A DNA stretch of 64,000 nt from Pseudomonas sp. P7548 (GTDB lineage: Bacteria > Pseudomonadota > Gammaproteobacteria > Pseudomonadales > Pseudomonadaceae), in contig NZ_JACARO010000043.1 of NCBI RefSeq assembly GCF_013386585.1, forward strand, positions 59,825 through 123,824, in the 5' to 3' direction. The notes under the pieces were generated by a model, which was not told the DNA's origin, searched no databases, and worked only from the letters and a program-made list of their open reading frames with translations. Below, one piece after another: positions 1 to 8,187 of the stretch. Numbering within the stretch: position 1 is the first letter of the stretch; the number at the start of each line of letters is the position of its first letter. The position numbers and the translations under genes are program-made.

Positions 1-56
1 GCGTGTTTGACGGGGCGCTTTAGATCAAGATCAAAAGCAAAGCAAAGCAAAAACCT

Positions 57-974
57 TCACGCGCGGGCCATCGCTCCGCTGCGGGTCAGCCATTCGATGA
101 ACAGTGCGAACAGCTCGGCCTGGGAATTGATTGCCAGCTTGGTGTACAGGTTCTTACGGTGCATGCGCACGGTTTCTGGCGAAATGCCCAGCACCTGGGC
201 GGTGGATTTTACCGAGTGCCCGCGCAGGATCAGGTGGGCGATTTCACGCTCGCGTACGGTGAGCACGCCGCTGCCAAAGCCCATGAACGCCGCTTCGATC
301 TGCTGGTGCGCCTGGGTCTGGGTGTACGCCTCGTCACTGATCACCTTGGCCAACCCGCCGGTGGTACCAAACCGGCGCAGTAACTCGCGGACCATCGCCT
401 GGGTCGCCTCCTGCACCGCCAATTGCTCCTCGGTGAACTGCCCGGCACTCAGGCCCTGGAACATGCACAGCGAAATCTTGCTCTGGGGGCACAGGTCAAC
501 GATGTAGTAACTCTCTTGGGCACCGCCGCTGCGCAGGTAGTAGGTCTTGTAGTACTCGCTGTTGAAAAAGTCATCTGGAGCAATTTGGGCCAGGTGGTAA
601 AAACCTTCTGCCAGGCCCTTGTCCACCGCCAGGCAAAACGGGTCCAGCAGGTAGCCGCGGGAAAAATAGCGGTGGATGATTTCGTCTTGATACGCCCGAG
701 GAATGCCTTGCTGATACAGCAGGTGCGGTGGCTGGCCCTGGCGCTCCAGGCTGATCATCATCGATTCGATTGGGGTGAGGGTGCACAGCGCGGCGGCCAG
801 GTGTTCGAGGAACGAGGCCTCATCCACATGGACCAACGCCTGGGCCAGGGCGTGGTGCCAGGTTTGCAGTTGCTGCAGGGTTGGGGCAGGGCTGGCTGTG
901 GTCATGGCAGCCAGTCTACCCGGCTGCCAACGCCCAGGCAAAAACGCCGAGACGGGCTCGGCGTTATGGCTCAT
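57..974 (-). CDS. LuxR-family helix-turn-helix transcriptional regulator
   Basis: A 305-aa protein whose last 70 residues form a LuxR/NarL-type DNA-binding domain (LTVREREIAHLI, then GISPETVRMHRKNLYTKL). The first ~200 residues resemble the variable sensor half of LuxR solos; I see no receiver Asp pocket, so it is not an obvious response regulator. The ATG at 974 overlaps the aminotransferase stop (ATGA) and has AAGG just upstream, which argues for translational coupling; an internal ATG at 905 is the alternative start. It is the last gene of the binding protein-aminotransferase-regulator run, so I infer that it controls that amine operon. The ligand is unknown. Confidence 0.85.
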   Translation of the reverse strand: MSHNAEPVSAFLPGRWQPGRLAAMTTASPAPTLQQLQTWHHALAQALVHVDEASFLEHLAAALCTLTPIESMMISLERQGQPPHLLYQQGIPRAYQDEIIHRYFSRGYLLDPFCLAVDKGLAEGFYHLAQIAPDDFFNSEYYKTYYLRSGGAQESYYIVDLCPQSKISLCMFQGLSAGQFTEEQLAVQEATQAMVRELLRRFGTTGGLAKVISDEAYTQTQAHQQIEAAFMGFGSGVLTVREREIAHLILRGHSVKSTAQVLGISPETVRMHRKNLYTKLAINSQAELFALFIEWLTRSGAMARA

Positions 975-2389
975 CGGCCTTGATACTCGCCGCTGTCACG
1001 CAGTTCAGCGGCCGTATCGAGGATGCACTGGCGCAAGGTCTCCACGATTTCTTCGACTTGGGCGTGGGTGATGATCAGCGGCGGCGACATCACGTTCAGG
1101 TGTCCAATGGGGCGTACCAACAAACCTTTGGCCTGGGCGCGCAGGTGGATTTTTTCACCGATGTTGACCGCATCCGGCAACAAGGCCTTGGTGCGTTTGT
1201 CCGCGACGAATTCAATACAAGCCATCAAGCGCTGGCACCGGATGTCCCCCACCAGCGGCAACTCGGCCAGGGTCTGCAGGCGTTGTTCCAGGTACACGCC
1301 GACGTCTTCCACATGGGCCAGCAGTTGTTCGCGCTCAATGATCTCGATGTTTTTCAACGCGGCCACGCAACTGACCGGGTGCCCGCTGTAGGTGAACCCG
1401 TGGGTAAAGCAGCGGCCTTTGCCCGGCTCGCCAATCACCTGCCAGATGCGGTCGGAGAAAATGCACGCTCCCAGGGGCAGGTAGCCTGAGGTCAGGCCCT
1501 TGGCCGTGGTGATGATGTCGGGCTGCATGCCGAACACGTCTTCGGAAGCAAAGAATGCCCCCAGGCGCCCGAACGAAGTGACCACCTCATCGGCGACGTA
1601 AAGCAAGTCGTAGCGCTGGCAGATTTCCCACATGCGGCGGTGGTAGCCCTTGGGCGGGATGATCACGCCGCCGGAGCCCATGATCGGTTCGGCGAAGAAT
1701 GCCGCCACATTGTCGGCGCCGAGGGTCAGGATCTTGTCTTCGAACTCGTTCACCAGGAAGTCGAGGAAGTCCGCCTCGCTCATCCCCTCCGGCGCCCGGT
1801 AGTAGTTGGGGCAGGAGATGTGGTGGAACAGGTCGCTCATGAAATCGAACTCGGGCGCGCGGTCGGCGGCCTTGTTGCCGATGGACATGGTCAGGAACGT
1901 GGAGCCGTGATACGCACTGAAACGCGAAATGATGTGCTTCTTGGCCGTTTTGCCACGGCTGTTCTGGTAGAACTGCACCAACCGGTAGGCGGTGTCCACG
2001 GCGGTAGAGCCACCAGTGGTGAGGAACACGTGGTCGAGGTCACCGGGTGCCAGGCTGGCAAGCTTGGCACACAGTTCGATGGCTGTGGTGTTGGCCATGT
2101 CGCAGAACGGATTGGAGTAGGCCAGTTGGCGCACCTGGTTGGCGATGGCCTCGGCCATTTCCTCACGACCCAAGCCGATATTCGTACACCACATGCCGCC
2201 CACAGCATCCAGGTAGCGGTTACCGTGGGTGTCGTAGATGTAGGCGCCGTTACCCACCGCGATATTCAGCGAGCCTTGCTCACGGTGTTCATCGAACATG
2301 TGAAAACCGTGCATGTAGTGGGCTTTGTCGGCGGCGTCCAGCTTGTCGTGGTCAAACTGGGCGAAAAAAGCAGGATTTGGCAGAGTCAT
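971..2389 (-). CDS. Class III (omega) aminotransferase, probably polyamine/diamine:2-oxo acid
   Basis: PLP-dependent fold-type I class III aminotransferase of 472 aa. Visible are the cofactor-phosphate segment TTGGSTAVDTAYR, the ring-stacking AYHGST, the Asp motif VADEVVTSFGR and the Schiff-base lysine in TTAKGLTSGYLP. These enzymes move an amino group from an omega-amino compound such as putrescine or beta-alanine to pyruvate or 2-oxoglutarate. The ATG at 2389 is preceded by GAAGG at a good distance; a TTG at 2404 is less likely. It lies 25 nt downstream of a polyamine-type binding protein, so a SpuC-like role in diamine breakdown is reasonable, but the substrate is inferred. Confidence 0.9.
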   Translation of the reverse strand: MTLPNPAFFAQFDHDKLDAADKAHYMHGFHMFDEHREQGSLNIAVGNGAYIYDTHGNRYLDAVGGMWCTNIGLGREEMAEAIANQVRQLAYSNPFCDMANTTAIELCAKLASLAPGDLDHVFLTTGGSTAVDTAYRLVQFYQNSRGKTAKKHIISRFSAYHGSTFLTMSIGNKAADRAPEFDFMSDLFHHISCPNYYRAPEGMSEADFLDFLVNEFEDKILTLGADNVAAFFAEPIMGSGGVIIPPKGYHRRMWEICQRYDLLYVADEVVTSFGRLGAFFASEDVFGMQPDIITTAKGLTSGYLPLGACIFSDRIWQVIGEPGKGRCFTHGFTYSGHPVSCVAALKNIEIIEREQLLAHVEDVGVYLEQRLQTLAELPLVGDIRCQRLMACIEFVADKRTKALLPDAVNIGEKIHLRAQAKGLLVRPIGHLNVMSPPLIITHAQVEEIVETLRQCILDTAAELRDSGEYQGR

Positions 2390-2414
2390 GGCATTTACCT
2401 TCAAAGGCTGGGGT

Positions 2415-3515
2415 TCACTTGCCGGTCTTCACGGCATTCCAGGTACGGGTGATCAGGCGCACGGCGGCCTGGGGTTGGCTTTTTTGCGTGAACAAGCGCT
2501 GCATCGTCGTCGGGTCGGGGTAGATGGCCGGGTTGTCGCGGATATCGGCGTTGACCAGCGGCTTGGACGCCAGGTTGCTGTTGGCGTAATGGATGGTGTT
2601 GCTGACGCCGGCCATGGTGCTCGGTTGGAGCAGAAACTCGATGAACTTATGGGCATTGGCCACATGGGGCGCGTCGGCCGGGATGTAGAAATTATCGAAC
2701 CAGATCAGCGAACCCTCCTTGGGAATGAAGTAGTCCAGCTTGACCTTGGCCCCGGCTTCGGTGGCGCGAGCCTGGGAGGTGGCGTAATCGCCAGACCAGG
2801 TGGTTGCCAGGCACAGGTCGCCGTTGGCCAGGCCGTTGATGAAACCGCTGGAATCAAATTTGCGAATGTAAGGGCGCACCGCCATCAGCACATCCTGGGC
2901 GGCCTTCAGGTCCTTGGGCGCCACACTGTTGGGGTCCAGGCCGAGGTAGGTCAGGGCCAGGGGGATCATGTCGGTGGGTGAGTCCATGAAGGTGATGCCA
3001 CAGTCGGCAAACCGGGCGATGACCTTGGGATCGAAGATCATCGCCAAGGAACCGATAGGCGCATCCGGCATGCGCGCCTTGATCATGTCGACGTTATAGG
3101 TCACGCCGTTGCTGCCCCAGGTGTACGGTGCCGAATAGGTGACACCCGGGTCATGGGCCCCCAGGCTTTTGAGCACCACGGGGTCGAGGTTTTTCCAGTC
3201 GGGCAGTTGGGTCTTGTCCAGCGGCTGGAACACCTTGCCCTTGATCAACAGCGGCACGAGGGAGGCGTTGAGCAGCGCCAGGTCGTAGCCGGAACGCCCA
3301 GAGAGCAATTTGCCCTGCACGGTTTCGTAGGAGTCGTAGGTGTCGTAGATCACCTTGATCCCCGTGGCCTTCTCGAAGTCGGCCAGGGTGGTGTCGCCGA
3401 TGTAGTCCGCCCAGTTATAGATGCGCAAGGTATTGCCCGGGTCATCAGCGGCGTGGCTCAGGGTTGAAGTGGCCAACAGGGCGGCGCTGAACAGGGCGAT
3501 TAAGGCTTTATGCAT
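2415..3515 (-). CDS. Polyamine ABC transporter periplasmic substrate-binding protein (PotF/SpuD-like)
   Basis: A 366-aa secreted protein with a Sec signal peptide (MHKALIALFSAALLATSTLSHA). The mature part follows the PotD/PotF pattern: LRIYNWADYIGD at the N-terminus, GYDLALLNAS, then LWFDNFYIP-like WFDNFYIPADAPH in the second lobe. It should bind putrescine, spermidine or a related cation in the periplasm. An upstream in-frame start at 3566 would bury the signal peptide, so 3515 was chosen. No permease or ATPase gene is adjacent, so this is an orphan binding protein that must borrow a transporter or act as a sensor partner. It is first in the operon with the aminotransferase and LuxR gene. 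Confidence 0.9.
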   Translation of the reverse strand: MHKALIALFSAALLATSTLSHAADDPGNTLRIYNWADYIGDTTLADFEKATGIKVIYDTYDSYETVQGKLLSGRSGYDLALLNASLVPLLIKGKVFQPLDKTQLPDWKNLDPVVLKSLGAHDPGVTYSAPYTWGSNGVTYNVDMIKARMPDAPIGSLAMIFDPKVIARFADCGITFMDSPTDMIPLALTYLGLDPNSVAPKDLKAAQDVLMAVRPYIRKFDSSGFINGLANGDLCLATTWSGDYATSQARATEAGAKVKLDYFIPKEGSLIWFDNFYIPADAPHVANAHKFIEFLLQPSTMAGVSNTIHYANSNLASKPLVNADIRDNPAIYPDPTTMQRLFTQKSQPQAAVRLITRTWNAVKTGK

Positions 3516-3620
3516 GGGGACCCACCTTGTGTTGTGCTTGTTATCAGGCTGAGGGACTGATTGCACTGTCAGGCAGGTGGCAGGTGTGCGCCATACCCCG
3601 TTCGGGTAGGGGGAGGCGGT

Positions 3621-4115
3621 TCAGGGCAGGACGATATAGTCGTTCTGCTGGATGATCGGCCGGTGCGGGCCCTGCACCAGGTGCAGGTAACGGCCGTCCA
3701 CCAGGTCGATGGGCAGGCAGTCATCGATCTCCATGACAGCGTCGGTGTGGGCCTGGGACCAATGGCGCAGCATCTGCTGCTTGCCCTTGCTCGTTGCCTC
3801 CCGTTTGTTGCGGGCAACCACCAGCAGGTAGTGGTGGGCCTCGCCAAAGCTGTTCGCCTCGTAGCCCCCAAGGTTGATGAAGTACAGGTGATGCGCGTCG
3901 GCCTGGGGTGCAAGGTGGCTGAGTTCGACCTTCCAACCGTCGAGGCCATCAATGGCCATCCACGAATCGATATGCACGCCCTTGGGGCTGCCGAACCAAG
4001 CATCGCGCAATTGCGGGTACGTGGCTTCCAGCGTATCCGCCGCGGCGAATACCACATCATGCACTTCGATTCTGGCCCGTGGGTGCTTGCCCCCGAGCAT
4101 CACGACAAACAGCAT
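3621..4115 (-). CDS. DUF1543 domain-containing protein
   Basis: A 164-aa soluble protein beginning MLFVVMLGGKHPRARIEVHDVVF, which fits the DUF1543 family (two similar halves; compare VHDVVFAA with VMEIDDCLP and FINLGGYE). No catalytic motif or signal peptide is recognised and the family has no assigned function to my knowledge. It is divergent from the aldo/keto reductase at 4222 and lies 105 nt downstream of the polyamine-binding protein start, so it is probably its own unit. Confidence 0.75.
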   Translation of the reverse strand: MLFVVMLGGKHPRARIEVHDVVFAAADTLEATYPQLRDAWFGSPKGVHIDSWMAIDGLDGWKVELSHLAPQADAHHLYFINLGGYEANSFGEAHHYLLVVARNKREATSKGKQQMLRHWSQAHTDAVMEIDDCLPIDLVDGRYLHLVQGPHRPIIQQNDYIVLP

Positions 4116-4221
4116 TGCAGGTTCTTCCTGGCGACTTGACAGGGGGCAACCATACTGCGATTGAACCCTTTTGTCCGGCTAATGCCACATTGTTAATCCG
4201 CGAACTCATCAGGAGCTTGTC

Positions 4222-5043
4222 ATGCGAACCATTGATCTGGCGGGCACGCCCGTCCCTGTCATCGGCCAGGGCACCTGGCGCATGGGCGAAAACCCCGGCC
4301 AGCGGCGTGCTGAAGTCGCCGCATTGCAACTGGGTATCGACGAGGGCATGACCCTGATCGACACCGCCGAAATGTATGGTGAAGGCGGTGCTGAAACGGT
4401 GGTGGGTGAAGCCATTCGCGGCCGCCGCGACCAGGTGTTCCTGGTCAGTAAAATCTACCCGCACAATGCCAGCCACCAGGGCGTGCCCCGTGCCTGCGAG
4501 GCCAGTCTCCAGCGCCTGGGCACTGATTGCATCGATCTGTATCTGCTGCACTGGCGTGGTCAATACCCCCTGGAAGAAACGGTCGATGCGTTCGAGCGCT
4601 TGCGCGAAGCTGGCAAGATCCGCCGTTGGGGTGTTTCCAATTTCGATGTGGCAGACCTGCAGGAACTCGCCTCTCCTGCCTGCGCGACAAACCAGGTGCT
4701 CTACAACATTGAAGAGCGCGGCATCGAATACGACCTGCTGCCGTGGTGGCAACAACATCATTTGCCACTCATGGCCTACTGCCCGATTGCCCAGGGTGGT
4801 GAGTTGCTGTCCAGCCCGACACTCAAGCAGATCGCCCGTCGTCACGAAGTCACGCCGGCCCAGGTTTCCCTGGCCTGGGTGCTGCGCCAGGACGGTGTGA
4901 TCGCCATTCCCAAGGCCGTAACCCCGGAGCATGTGCGGCTGAACGCAGCTGCCGCCAAATTGGTGCTCGATGAGCACGACCTCGATGCCATCGACCGGGT
5001 GTTCGGAGCGCCCAAGCGTAAACACCCATTGGCGATGGTGTAG
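4222..5043 (+). CDS. Aldo/keto reductase
   Basis: A 273-aa NADPH-dependent (beta/alpha)8 oxidoreductase. The AKR signature is clear: GQGTWRMGE, then LIDTAEMYGEGGAE with the catalytic Asp and Tyr, VFLVSKIYP with the catalytic Lys, and LYLLHWRG with the His. The C-terminal cofactor region contains AIPKAVTPEHVRLNAAA. Members reduce aldehydes or ketones with broad specificity; the natural substrate cannot be read from the sequence. It reads divergently from the DUF1543 gene and convergently towards hcp, from which it is separated by a hairpin. Confidence 0.92.
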   Translation: MRTIDLAGTPVPVIGQGTWRMGENPGQRRAEVAALQLGIDEGMTLIDTAEMYGEGGAETVVGEAIRGRRDQVFLVSKIYPHNASHQGVPRACEASLQRLGTDCIDLYLLHWRGQYPLEETVDAFERLREAGKIRRWGVSNFDVADLQELASPACATNQVLYNIEERGIEYDLLPWWQQHHLPLMAYCPIAQGGELLSSPTLKQIARRHEVTPAQVSLAWVLRQDGVIAIPKAVTPEHVRLNAAAAKLVLDEHDLDAIDRVFGAPKRKHPLAMV

Positions 5044-5050
5044 ACGAGGG

Positions 5051-5084
5051 GCGGAGGCGACACCGTCCGTGGTGCCGCCTCTGC
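5051..5084. terminator. Bidirectional hairpin between aldo/keto reductase and hcp
   Basis: GAGGCGACACC (5054-5064) pairs with GGTGCCGCCTC (5071-5081) around a GTCCGT loop with one A-C mismatch, and the stem can extend by three more pairs at the base. It fills the 52-nt gap between two convergent genes, the usual place for a shared terminator. No long T-run follows on either side. Confidence 0.55.
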
Positions 5085-5095
5085 TTCACTCAGGT

Positions 5096-5611
5096 TTAGC
5101 CGGCTACCGGGCTACGCCAGTCGTCCGACCCTGAAGTGCCGGAGACCTCGTGGGTCCACACGATTTTGCGATAGGTGAAATACACATCCTCCAGGTGCGT
5201 GAAGTGGGCGTTTTCGGGGGCCTGGCAGTTGGGCATGCGCGACTGGATATCCACGATGGCCGCGCCTTCCAGTTCAATGGTGAAGTAGTGCTCCTGGGTG
5301 CCCGCCGATGACGTGCGCAGCCACTCCAGCCGGCATTTGACTTCCTCGCCACTGGTCAGCGCGCTGAACAGTAACGGTGATGACTTATCGAACACCTTGC
5401 TGATCATCAGCGGTTTATGCACCCGCTGCCCGGTTGGCTGCCCCGATTGTGGGTCACGGGGGATGATCACCTGATGGGCGAACGCCTGGACCAGGATCTG
5501 GTCCTCATGACCTTCCTGATAAATATTGCCTACCGAGTCCTGGGTGAATGTGCCTGCCGTAATCAAACCCTGTTTTACACCGGTGATTGAAAGGTATGCG
5601 GGTGTTGGCAT
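5096..5611 (-). CDS. hcp: T6SS inner-tube protein Hcp (TssD)
   Basis: A 171-aa Hcp-family protein starting MPTPAYLSITGVKQGLITAGTF, with the typical conserved segments SVGNIYQEGHEDQILV, GQRVHKPLMISKVFDKSSPLL and EDVYFTYRKIVWTHE. Hcp hexamers stack into the secreted tube inside the TssBC sheath and can carry effectors in the lumen. The ATG at 5611 has AGGAAA upstream; an in-frame start at 5713 would add 34 residues unlike Hcp. It is transcribed away from the main T6SS operon across a 477-nt intergenic region. I recall P. aeruginosa HSI-II keeping its hcp elsewhere, so linkage here is a difference. Confidence 0.92.
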   Translation of the reverse strand: MPTPAYLSITGVKQGLITAGTFTQDSVGNIYQEGHEDQILVQAFAHQVIIPRDPQSGQPTGQRVHKPLMISKVFDKSSPLLFSALTSGEEVKCRLEWLRTSSAGTQEHYFTIELEGAAIVDIQSRMPNCQAPENAHFTHLEDVYFTYRKIVWTHEVSGTSGSDDWRSPVAG

Positions 5612-6088
5612 GAGTGGTTTCCTTGCCTGATTGATAAGGTAGTCCCGTACGGTGAATCCACCGGGCGGGTATTTGCCTATAACAAAAAGCGTGCCTGAAA
5701 GTGTGAGGGTCAATGAATACAGGGTGCTGGAGCTGAAGTCGGATTTGTTTTTGCGGTGTTTATATCAGTGTGGGTTGTTTTAGCGGTATTTGTTTGCGCA
5801 AAGGTGTGCAGTTAGTTGCTCGGTAGTAAGGGTGGGTAGTTTATTGGGTTGTTGGTTAATTCAGCCTGTGTTGTTTTTTAAACTGCGAAAAATGATGCGC
5901 ATGTGCCGATTTTTCTGGCGTGTAGGAAATTACTTAAGTGCAGTTCCGTCGCTTGCTGATTGGCGGTGGTGTGGCTAAGGTTTGCGAACTTCGTCAAGGT
6001 GTTTGCGAAGTTTAGATGGCGATCTGATTTGCATTGTATGTGTGGTTAGTTCGCCTTTACTTCCTTGGATAGTTGCGCGTGATATTGA
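5612..6088. other. 477-nt divergent intergenic region between hcp and tssA
   Basis: An AT-richer stretch than its surroundings with no credible gene: short ORFs here lack coding character and ribosome sites. It must hold the promoters of hcp (left) and of the T6SS operon (right). The only regulator-type signals I could pick out are weak sigma-54-like elements facing tssA, listed separately. On the hcp strand I found no pair with the 10-nt GG/GC spacing and good flanks. Confidence 0.6.
5960..5976 (+). promoter_or_regulatory. Candidate sigma-54 promoter for the T6SS operon
   Basis: TTGGCGGTGGTGTGGCT has the invariant GG and GC separated by 10 nt, a full TTGGC -24 core and one mismatch in the -12 core (TGGCT for TTGCW). 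A second element at 6017-6033 (TGGCGATCTGATTTGCA) has better -24 and -12 cores but 11 nt spacing, which sigma-54 tolerates poorly. The cluster encodes its own sigma-54 activator with a GAFTGA loop, so such a promoter is expected near here. This is a by-eye match only. Confidence 0.3.
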
Positions 6089-7630
6089 ATGGACTCCTCA
6101 AGCAAGCTTTGTGACTACTATGTTGAACTTGCACGTTCGCCATGCTCGCAAACAAGTTTTGCGGGCAGTGATATGCGCTTTTCAAGTGAGTACGAGGCCT
6201 TGGAACTGGAGTTCGGAAAGATCCAGTCAATTCATGGTGCCTCCCAGCCAGATTGGAACAAAGTGCTGGAAACCAGCGAGTGCCTGTTACGCGAGCACTC
6301 CAAGGATCTGCGGGTAGCAGTTTGGCTGACATGGGCATTGCACCAGCGCGAAGCCTTTCCTGGGTTGCTGGCCGGCCTTGGGATGCTGCGCTATCTCTGT
6401 AAGCACCACTGGGTACAGGTGTTTCCGGAAAAGCCGCGTACCCGTGGTGCGATCTTTGGCTGGCTGGTGTTGCGCCTGGAGCCTTTGTTCGCACAAAACC
6501 TGCCGCTTCAGGATCAACGGCCGCTGTTTCAAACCCTACTGGAGCACCTCGCGTGCCTTGACGACCTATGGGCCTTGCAGTTGGGCGATGACGCACCGCT
6601 GTTACTGCCCATGCGCCGGCAGTTGGTGCAGAGGCTTGAACAGGCGGAGCAGGGGGCTTCTCGGCCGGCAAGCCTGGTCTCCCAGGTCAGGCAGGCTGCG
6701 ACTCAGTTGCTGAGCCCGCAACCTGCTATAGAGAACGAAAAAGACGCCCACAGAGCGCTGCGCACCTTGCAAGAGCAAGCCCGGCCATTGTGCGTGTGGT
6801 GGCAGCGCCAGAACGCCACCGACCTGCGTGCCCAGCGCCTCAATCGGACACTGGTCTGGTTGGCGCTGACGCGGTACCCGGACGCTGACAGCGAGCGGGT
6901 CACCGTGCTTCGCGGGCCTGCATCCGACAAGCTCAAGAAGTACCAGGAGCGCTTTGCCCAGGGGCATTACGCTGACCTGCTGGTCGAGCTGGAGGCCAGC
7001 CTGGCTGGGGCCATGTTCTGGTTCGATGGCTTGCGCCTGGTCTGGGAGTGCCTGCAAGCCTTGCAGGCCGACCAGGCCATGACCGAACTGGAAGTCATGT
7101 TCGCCTTGCTGCTGCAACGTTTGCCGAACCTGCCCGAGTTCCGGTTTCACGACGGTGTGCCGTTTGCAGATACCGCCACCCGCGACTGGATCGCGCTCCA
7201 GGTCAATCGCCATCTCCAAGCGCCCGAGCTTCCCGGTGTGGTCGACGCCAAGGCTGAACCCTGGGAAGTCGCCCTGAAGGACGTTATGCCTCGGCTACGC
7301 AAGGATGGCCTCAAAGTTGCCGTGCGCGAATTCAAGCAAGGTTTGGCCGCAGCCCAGGGTGAGCGTGCCCGATTTCATTGGCGGCTGGCGATGGCGCGTC
7401 TGTGTGTGCTGGCGGGCAAGCAGGAACTGGCGAAGGTCCAGCTCGAACAGCTGGATGACGAATTGCACCGAGCGGGTCTCGACCGCTGGGAGCCCGAGTT
7501 GGCGCTTCAGGTGGCCCAGCTCTTGTACCGATGCTGCGATCAATTGCCGCAAAGCCACGCTGTACGTGAACGCAAGGAAGACACCCATCGAAAACTGTGC
7601 CGCTTCGACCTCGAAGCGGTAATTGAATAG
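6089..7630 (+). CDS. tssA: T6SS protein TssA (HsiA2 type)
   Basis: A 513-aa TssA with an ImpA-type N-terminal region (RFSSEYEALELEFGKIQSIHG, then LRVAVWLTWALHQREAFPGLLAGLGML) and a long VasJ-like helical C-terminal half. TssA proteins organise the baseplate and membrane complex and guide sheath and tube polymerisation at the inner membrane. The ATG at 6089 directly follows an in-frame TGA and keeps the conserved N-terminal segment, but no good Shine-Dalgarno precedes it; the ATG at 6172 would remove conserved sequence. It is first of the T6SS operon. Confidence 0.9.
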   Translation: MDSSSKLCDYYVELARSPCSQTSFAGSDMRFSSEYEALELEFGKIQSIHGASQPDWNKVLETSECLLREHSKDLRVAVWLTWALHQREAFPGLLAGLGMLRYLCKHHWVQVFPEKPRTRGAIFGWLVLRLEPLFAQNLPLQDQRPLFQTLLEHLACLDDLWALQLGDDAPLLLPMRRQLVQRLEQAEQGASRPASLVSQVRQAATQLLSPQPAIENEKDAHRALRTLQEQARPLCVWWQRQNATDLRAQRLNRTLVWLALTRYPDADSERVTVLRGPASDKLKKYQERFAQGHYADLLVELEASLAGAMFWFDGLRLVWECLQALQADQAMTELEVMFALLLQRLPNLPEFRFHDGVPFADTATRDWIALQVNRHLQAPELPGVVDAKAEPWEVALKDVMPRLRKDGLKVAVREFKQGLAAAQGERARFHWRLAMARLCVLAGKQELAKVQLEQLDDELHRAGLDRWEPELALQVAQLLYRCCDQLPQSHAVRERKEDTHRKLCRFDLEAVIE

Positions 7631-7631
7631 G

Positions 7632-7656
7632 TTTTCGACCCCCTCGAAAAAGGAGA
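7632..7656 (+). promoter_or_regulatory. Stem-loop abutting the tssB ribosome binding site
   Basis: TTTTCGA (7632-7638) and TCGAAAA (7644-7650) form a perfect 7-bp stem with a CCCCC loop, ending exactly where the AGGAG of tssB begins; tssB uses a GTG start 7 nt later. In the tssA-tssB gap it could set the ratio of sheath protein to TssA through mRNA processing or RBS access. It lacks a T-run, so it is not a good terminator. Confidence 0.4.
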
Positions 7657-7662
7657 ACGACC

Positions 7663-8160
7663 GTGGCCAAAGAAGGTTCGGTAGCACCCAAGGAACGCAT
7701 CAACGTCACGTTCAAACCCGCAGTGGGAGGTGCGCAGGAAGAGGTTGAGTTGCCGCTCAAACTGCTCGTGCTGGGGGACTTCAGTCAGCGCGAGGACCTG
7801 CGCAAGCTCGAAGACCGCAAGCCCATCGGCATTGATAAGAACACCCTGGATGAGGTACTGGCCAAACAGGCATTGGCCTTGACGCTGAGCGTACCCAATC
7901 GGCTCCAGGAGGCGGCAGAGGTTGAAGAACTGGCTGTCCAGGTCCGGATCAACTCCATGAAGGACTTCAACCCTGCGAGCCTGGTGGAGCAGGTACCCGA
8001 ACTGCAAAAGCTGATGGCGCTGCGTGAAGCGTTGATGGCGCTGAAAGGCCCCCTGGGCAATACCCCGAGTTTTCGCAGAGCCATTGAGCAGGCGCTGGCC
8101 GATGACGATGCCCGTGCCCGCGTATTGGCCGAGCTGGGCTTGAACAACCCTGCAGCCTGA
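7663..8160 (+). CDS. tssB: T6SS contractile sheath small subunit TssB (VipA)
   Basis: A 165-aa TssB: conserved PKERINVTFKPAVGGAQEEVELPLKLLVLGDF followed by REDLRKLEDRKPIGIDKNT and VRINSMKDFNPASLVEQVPEL. It pairs with TssC to build the phage-tail-like sheath whose contraction drives the Hcp tube. The GTG start has AAGGAG 7 nt upstream. It lies 32 nt after tssA and 27 nt before tssC, the invariant core pair. Confidence 0.97.
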   Translation: MAKEGSVAPKERINVTFKPAVGGAQEEVELPLKLLVLGDFSQREDLRKLEDRKPIGIDKNTLDEVLAKQALALTLSVPNRLQEAAEVEELAVQVRINSMKDFNPASLVEQVPELQKLMALREALMALKGPLGNTPSFRRAIEQALADDDARARVLAELGLNNPAA

Positions 8161-8187
8161 CATTTTCAGTAAAAGGACACTGACGCA

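Noticed and set aside
4057..5025. 322-codon minus-strand frame opposite the aldo/keto reductase
   Set aside because: The aldo/keto reductase frame has full catalytic motifs; the antisense product does not look like a protein family.
5790..5978. Possible 62-aa gene between hcp and tssA
   Set aside because: No ribosome site, atypical amino-acid content and position in the presumed promoter region.
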